62,819 bases of DNA, from contig DATKMQ010000096.1 of NCBI GenBank assembly GCA_035541755.1, forward strand, positions 1 to 62,819, written 5' to 3'. A program made the translations under genes and the position numbers. Below the pieces are notes generated by a model. That model had not been told where the DNA came from and did not search any database. It worked only from the letters and a program-made list of their open reading frames with translations. This document shows positions 59,202 to 62,819 of the stretch, in pieces (the stretch's first letter is position 1; each line of letters starts with the position of its first letter). The DNA comes from Syntrophorhabdaceae bacterium (GTDB taxonomy: Bacteria > Desulfobacterota > Syntrophorhabdia > Syntrophorhabdales > Syntrophorhabdaceae).

Positions 59202-62200
59202 TCACGCGGTCAGAAATTTCGTGACCGGAGGTTTTTTTATCCCGAGCTTTTTCATGCGGGAAATCAGGGTTGTCGGTTTAAGTTGGAGGATTGCGGCTGC
59301 CCCGTTAGGTCCACTCACCTTCCAGTGCGTGGCGTTAAGTATCCTTTCGATGTGTTCCCGCTCCATCTCAGCGAGCGAGCCCCAGGTACGATCCTCGTTC
59401 TTACGGGCGGACGGGCGATGCAGGTGAGAAACATCGATCCTCGGGCCTTGCGAAAGTATTACGGCCCGTTCGATAAAATGTTCGAGTTCCCGAACGTTTC
59501 CCGGCCAGGAATATTCCATAAGCGTCCGAGACGCATCGGCCGACAGCTTACCGATCTTCTTTCCCATCTTTTTGCTGAACGTATCGATGAAATGCTCGGC
59601 AAGCTCCAGGATGTCTTCCCTGCGGTCTTTAAGCGGAGGTATGTCGATCGGGATGACATTAAGACGATAGTAGAGGTCCCGACGGAACGAGCCTTTCTCG
59701 ACCTCTTTTTCCAGATCCCTGTTTGTGGCTGCAATCACCCTGAAATCGGATCGAATCGATTTCGAGCTTCCGAGACGTTCGAATGTGCCTTCCTGTAGTA
59801 CGCGCAGGAGCTTGACCTGGACCCCTAAGGGTAAATCTCCGATCTCATCGAGAAAGATCGTTCCGCCATGGGCGAGTTCGAACCTGCCTTTTTGTCTTTC
59901 GTGAGCGCCGGTGAAAGCGCCCTTTTCGTGACCGAAAAGCTCGCTCGCGACAAGGTCCTGAGGAAGGGCCGCGAGATTGACGGGGATAAAAGGACCATGG
60001 CTTCGCTTTCCCAGGTTGTGAATGGCCTTGGCAACAAGTTCCTTGCCAACCCCGGTTTCTCCTGTGATCAATACGGAACTGTCCGTAGGGGCTATCTGTC
60101 GCACCTGATTGAGTATACGCAGCATGCTCTCTGATCTTCCGATGATCTTTTCCGTGGGGACTGTGATCCCCATTGCCTGCTTGTAGAAGATCGCCTCCTC
60201 CTCGAAACGGTCTTTGAGTCCTTTCATTTCTTCGTACAGCTTGATATTCGAAAGTCCCACGGCTATCTGACTGCACAAAAGCCTCACGTAGGGGAGCTGG
60301 CCGTGCGGAAACGGTTTCTCATCGAGACTGTTGTCGAGATAGAGACAACCGTACACGTGGTCACCCAATTTTGCCGGCATACAAAGAAAGGAGGAGATAC
60401 CTCTCGTGTCGGGTAGATTTGCCTCGGCTGTCGCCGCACCCAAAGGCTCAGGCATTATCAGTTCTGTGGAACTTCGAGTCACTTTTCGAACGAGCTCCCT
60501 GATGAAATTGAATTGCTCTGCCTTAAGCATCAAGGGATCAAGGTTACGGCTCGCCGCTATCCGCGGCTCGTCTTCGTCCCCCACGAGAAAAAAGGCGCCC
60601 CGCATGGCCATGGTAAAATCCATGGTCATGTTGATGACTCGCTCGAGAAAAGAAGCAATGTCACGGATTGTTCCGAGGGATTCATTGATATCAACAATCC
60701 GGTCGAGCACAAACTCGGTCTTCTCCTCCTGGGGCATCATAATAACGAGCAAATCCTTGGGAAAGAGGCCCTTGTCGACTTTGGAAAAGAGCTCCCAGGC
60801 ATGATTGAGGTAGTTAAGGGCCACATTGATCTCTCCCTCCTGGAGATAGGCGTCTCCGAGCGCGATCCTCGTCCTTGCAAGCTCTATTTCGGCCCCCGCC
60901 ATGAAAAGGTTCTTCTCGCTTGCCCTTAAGTCAAGAAAAGCCCGGCCCCGGGCCTGGCGGTTTCGAATATTCTGGACTGCCCTCATTCTCAGTGCTATGC
61001 CCTTAAGGTATACGTTGTCCTGGTTAAGCATCAACTCGATCTCGGACTCATAATTTATCTCGTTATGATCAAAACCTCTCTTCTTCAGTTCATAGAGAGA
61101 TTCAAGCAGGTGAGAGCCGCTATAGTAGAGAAAATCGTGACCACGGGGATATCTGTGAGCTTCCTCAAGACGCTCACAGGCCCTTTCATATTCGTCCCTG
61201 GCCAGATGGATGCAAGCCATTGAGCTTAATGCAGCCCGCAACGCGTCGTGATGCTGTTCATCGCGTGCGCGGGAGAGCACCTCCTCAAGATACTGCTGCG
61301 CCTGAGCGGGTTTTCGTATCTCGAGCGAACAAAGGCCCGCCACAAGGTCTGTGTAAACTGCGACCCCTTGAAGATTAAGGGATATAGCCTTTGATCGCAC
61401 AGCATCGATCATGCCCATGCCCCGGGAAACGCGCCCGCATACTACATAAGACCAGGCAAGCAAAGCGCTTGTGGTGAGCTCGGCCTCGCCATCGCCAAAT
61501 TCTTCGAGATTGCCCACGGTTTTCTCGTATCGGTCCACGGCTTCACCAATCCGGCCTTCCCTGAGCAGAAAATCGATTACGGACAGCACGGTTTTTCTCA
61601 GCACGCCCTGATCTCCGATTCTTTCCGCCAGATTGAGGATATCATTAAAATGCTCGGATACCTTTTCGTGCTCTCCTGCCTCTTTCAAAATCCTGATCAG
61701 ATCGAGTTTTATCCTGGCAAGCGAGTCCCAGCGGCCGAAACCCTGGGCGATCTCGTGTGTCCTTGTCAGGATTGCGATCTGCTCGGCCAGCGGAACCTCC
61801 CGTCCTGCGAGCGAAAGCCTTTCGATGGTCGAGTCGATGAATTGCGCGACGTTGTCTGCCCTCAACTCGCTTTCGCTCAGATTGTTGAGAAGATAACCGT
61901 AATAAATGGCGGCTTTATCCTTCTTCCCTTGATGATAGAGTAAATCGGCGCCACGTTGTATGAAGGTCAATCCCTGGCCCTTATCCCCGAGCTGGTAATA
62001 GATTTCAGCAAGAATGAGTGTTTTCTCATCTCCTTCATCAAGCGCCCCGGTATAATAGACAAGGAGATCCCTCAAAATCCCCTCTCTCTGTTCGTTAGGC
62101 ATGGTTTCCTGAGCAAACCTCATCCCCGCTTGCGGCTTGAGAAAATAGAGGCCCTTACCGTACTGCCTGCTCTCTCGGACAAAACCGGATCTTTTCAGTT

Positions 62201-62375
62201 TTTCCATGGCGTTGACTATGGTAACCGCCGAGACCTTGACAAGCGAGCTCAGCATATCGATAGACACAGGGGGAGGCGCGTAAGCGAGGTAACGAATGAG
62301 TGTTTGTTCGGTGTCGGAGAGAATCCGCCATGTCTTTTTCAAGCCATGCTCTGTCGCATCTTTCTTCACTTTCAT
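59202..62375 (-). CDS. Large sigma-54-dependent activator with TPR and GAF domains
   Basis: A 1,057-residue regulator; start at 62375 (MKVKKDATEHGLKKTWRILS), with the longer frame beginning in the AT-rich promoter region. A winged-helix-like domain (about 20-80, TEQTLIRYLAYAPPPVSIDM), then a long TPR-like helical solenoid (about 100-570), a GAF domain (about 590-770, AMRGAFFLVGDEDEPRIAAS), and a sigma-54 AAA+ domain: Walker A ITGETGVGKELVAKA, contact loop HEKGAFTGAHERQ, Walker B GTIFLDEIGDLPLG. A Fis-type helix-turn-helix ends it (GPNGAAAILQLKPTTLISRM). The architecture suggests signal integration. The divergent corrinoid gene with a -24/-12 promoter is the likely target. Confidence 0.92.
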   Translation of the reverse strand: MKVKKDATEHGLKKTWRILSDTEQTLIRYLAYAPPPVSIDMLSSLVKVSAVTIVNAMEKLKRSGFVRESRQYGKGLYFLKPQAGMRFAQETMPNEQREGILRDLLVYYTGALDEGDEKTLILAEIYYQLGDKGQGLTFIQRGADLLYHQGKKDKAAIYYGYLLNNLSESELRADNVAQFIDSTIERLSLAGREVPLAEQIAILTRTHEIAQGFGRWDSLARIKLDLIRILKEAGEHEKVSEHFNDILNLAERIGDQGVLRKTVLSVIDFLLREGRIGEAVDRYEKTVGNLEEFGDGEAELTTSALLAWSYVVCGRVSRGMGMIDAVRSKAISLNLQGVAVYTDLVAGLCSLEIRKPAQAQQYLEEVLSRARDEQHHDALRAALSSMACIHLARDEYERACERLEEAHRYPRGHDFLYYSGSHLLESLYELKKRGFDHNEINYESEIELMLNQDNVYLKGIALRMRAVQNIRNRQARGRAFLDLRASEKNLFMAGAEIELARTRIALGDAYLQEGEINVALNYLNHAWELFSKVDKGLFPKDLLVIMMPQEEKTEFVLDRIVDINESLGTIRDIASFLERVINMTMDFTMAMRGAFFLVGDEDEPRIAASRNLDPLMLKAEQFNFIRELVRKVTRSSTELIMPEPLGAATAEANLPDTRGISSFLCMPAKLGDHVYGCLYLDNSLDEKPFPHGQLPYVRLLCSQIAVGLSNIKLYEEMKGLKDRFEEEAIFYKQAMGITVPTEKIIGRSESMLRILNQVRQIAPTDSSVLITGETGVGKELVAKAIHNLGKRSHGPFIPVNLAALPQDLVASELFGHEKGAFTGAHERQKGRFELAHGGTIFLDEIGDLPLGVQVKLLRVLQEGTFERLGSSKSIRSDFRVIAATNRDLEKEVEKGSFRRDLYYRLNVIPIDIPPLKDRREDILELAEHFIDTFSKKMGKKIGKLSADASRTLMEYSWPGNVRELEHFIERAVILSQGPRIDVSHLHRPSARKNEDRTWGSLAEMEREHIERILNATHWKVSGPNGAAAILQLKPTTLISRMKKLGIKKPPVTKFLTA

Positions 62376-62429
62376 GACCACCGTCGCTCTCCTGCTAAAG
62401 CATAGCATAAAATACGCTTTCTCGTAACT

Positions 62430-62456
62430 GTAAATACGGTATATCGTAATATTTAC
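62430..62456. promoter_or_regulatory. Inverted repeat, candidate activator site
   Basis: GTAAATA (62430-62436) and TATTTAC (62450-62456) form a perfect inverted repeat, with TACG/CGTA nested inside. It lies about 95 bases upstream of the -24/-12 promoter at 62535 and just outside the activator gene start, suiting an enhancer or autoregulatory site. Confidence 0.45.
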
Positions 62457-62534
62457 ATTATATTGAATAGAATGCAGCACAATCAGAACCCCTTAATTTG
62501 TTATTATACAATTATATTAATCCCTTACACACCA

Positions 62535-62550
62535 TGGCATGTTTATTGTA
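62535..62550 (+). promoter_or_regulatory. Sigma-54 (-24/-12) promoter for the corrinoid protein gene
   Basis: TGGCATGTTTATTGTA: TGGCA and TTG elements with GG and the -12 dinucleotide exactly ten bases apart; the -12 GC is GT. It is closely similar to the liv operon element on the other strand (GGTATGTTTCTTGCA). Transcription would start near 62560, 95 bases before the ATG at 62655. Confidence 0.6.
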
Positions 62551-62654
62551 GAAGAAAAGTACCGGATCATAATGGGATAGAGAACGGCTGATCCATACAT
62601 CCATATCCAGTGGCCACGCCGTTCATAAAAAGAAACCTTAAAGGAGGTAGATCT

Positions 62655-62819
62655 ATGAACGACAAACTCATACAACTCATGGCAGACCTCATGGAAGACG
62701 AGGTCACGGCTGAGGTAAAAAAGCTCGTTGCATCAGGCGCAAGCCCCATGGACATCCTCGATGATGCAGGGCAAGCCATGGCGATCGTAGGAAAGAGGTT
62801 TGAGACAGGAGAGTACTTC
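62655..62819 (+). CDS. Corrinoid protein of a methyltransferase system (3'-partial)
   Basis: The first 55 residues are visible, cut by the window end: MNDKLIQLMADLMEDEVTAE, VKKLVASGASPMDILDDAGQ, AMAIVGKRFETGEYF. The four-helix cap of the B12-binding methionine synthase-like domain (G-x-x-P-x-x-I, then V-G-x-x-F-E-x-G-E-Y/F) is characteristic of MtaC/MtbC-type corrinoid proteins that carry methyl groups in demethylation of methylamines, methoxylated aromatics or similar substrates. A strong AAGGAGG ribosome site lies 8 bases upstream. The B12-binding DxHxxG half lies beyond the window. Confidence 0.85.
   Translation, partial: MNDKLIQLMADLMEDEVTAEVKKLVASGASPMDILDDAGQAMAIVGKRFETGEYF

Noticed and set aside
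59118-59798. 226-codon plus-strand frame at the end of the large activator gene
   Set aside because: Antisense shadow of the AAA+ and Fis-type domains, which show intact motifs on the other strand.
1-62819. CRISPR arrays, rRNA genes, replication origin
   Set aside because: No regularly spaced repeats, no rRNA core sequences and no DnaA-box cluster were seen.

Overview
The window looks like chromosomal DNA from an anaerobic, Gram-negative, acid-degrading bacterium of the Desulfobacterota (old Deltaproteobacteria), plausibly a Syntrophorhabdus-like syntroph. This is inferred from gene content: outer-membrane lipoprotein export (Lol) and an autotransporter barrel, PEP-CTERM proteins, a 13-haem periplasmic cytochrome with a cytochrome b partner, ADP-forming and AMP-forming acyl-CoA ligases, two complete branched-chain-type (HAAT) ABC transporters, a TRAP transporter next to a crotonase, a corrinoid protein, and several sigma-54 activators and promoters. 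There is no 16S rRNA or other marker to fix the taxon.

Layout. 1-5.7 kb: end of an autotransporter, a NimA-like flavoprotein, an orphan solute-binding protein, a lipase-like hydrolase and a PEP-CTERM protein. 5.7-9.7 kb (minus strand): TRAP transporter dctPQM and a crotonase. 10-14.4 kb: small conserved proteins, a ferredoxin-reductase-like protein and glnS. 14.5-17.9 kb: a J-domain co-chaperone, then two successive tyrosine-rich leader peptides, each followed by an intrinsic terminator, and an ADP-forming acyl-CoA synthetase. 18-22.5 kb: queH, a DUF2905 protein, queC and queE, running into a 13-haem cytochrome and a cytochrome b. 22.6-29.9 kb (minus strand): flavin reductase and livFGMHK with a sigma-54 promoter and two upstream palindromes, preceded by a PAS-sigma-54 activator gene. 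30-38.8 kb: a second transporter operon holding two AMP-forming acyl-CoA ligases, ended by a strong terminator. 39-45.3 kb: TIGR02757-like protein, rimO, lysS, a MITE-like repeat, a GNAT, lolC/E and lolD. 45.4-48.9 kb: a RAYT-like transposase-derived protein with a DnaA-like C-terminus, a B12-radical SAM protein and a QW-repeat protein. 49-54 kb: tRNA-Arg(TCG) used as a probable integration site, an N-terminally decayed integrase, lipoproteins, and an IS1595-type transposase with a divergent 47-aa gene. 54-62.8 kb: zinc-ribbon/pentapeptide-like protein, PEP-CTERM protein, hemerythrin, a DUF3047 protein, a large TPR-GAF-sigma-54 activator and the start of a divergent corrinoid protein gene.

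How it works together. The two HAAT systems, the TRAP system, the CoA ligases and the crotonase suggest uptake, activation and beta-oxidation-type degradation of organic acids. Activator-promoter pairs at 28-30 kb and 62 kb suggest sigma-54 control of substrate-specific modules. The strongest unusual signal is the tandem tyrosine-codon attenuator at 15.4-15.8 kb, ahead of a gene whose family is not normally associated with amino-acid attenuation.
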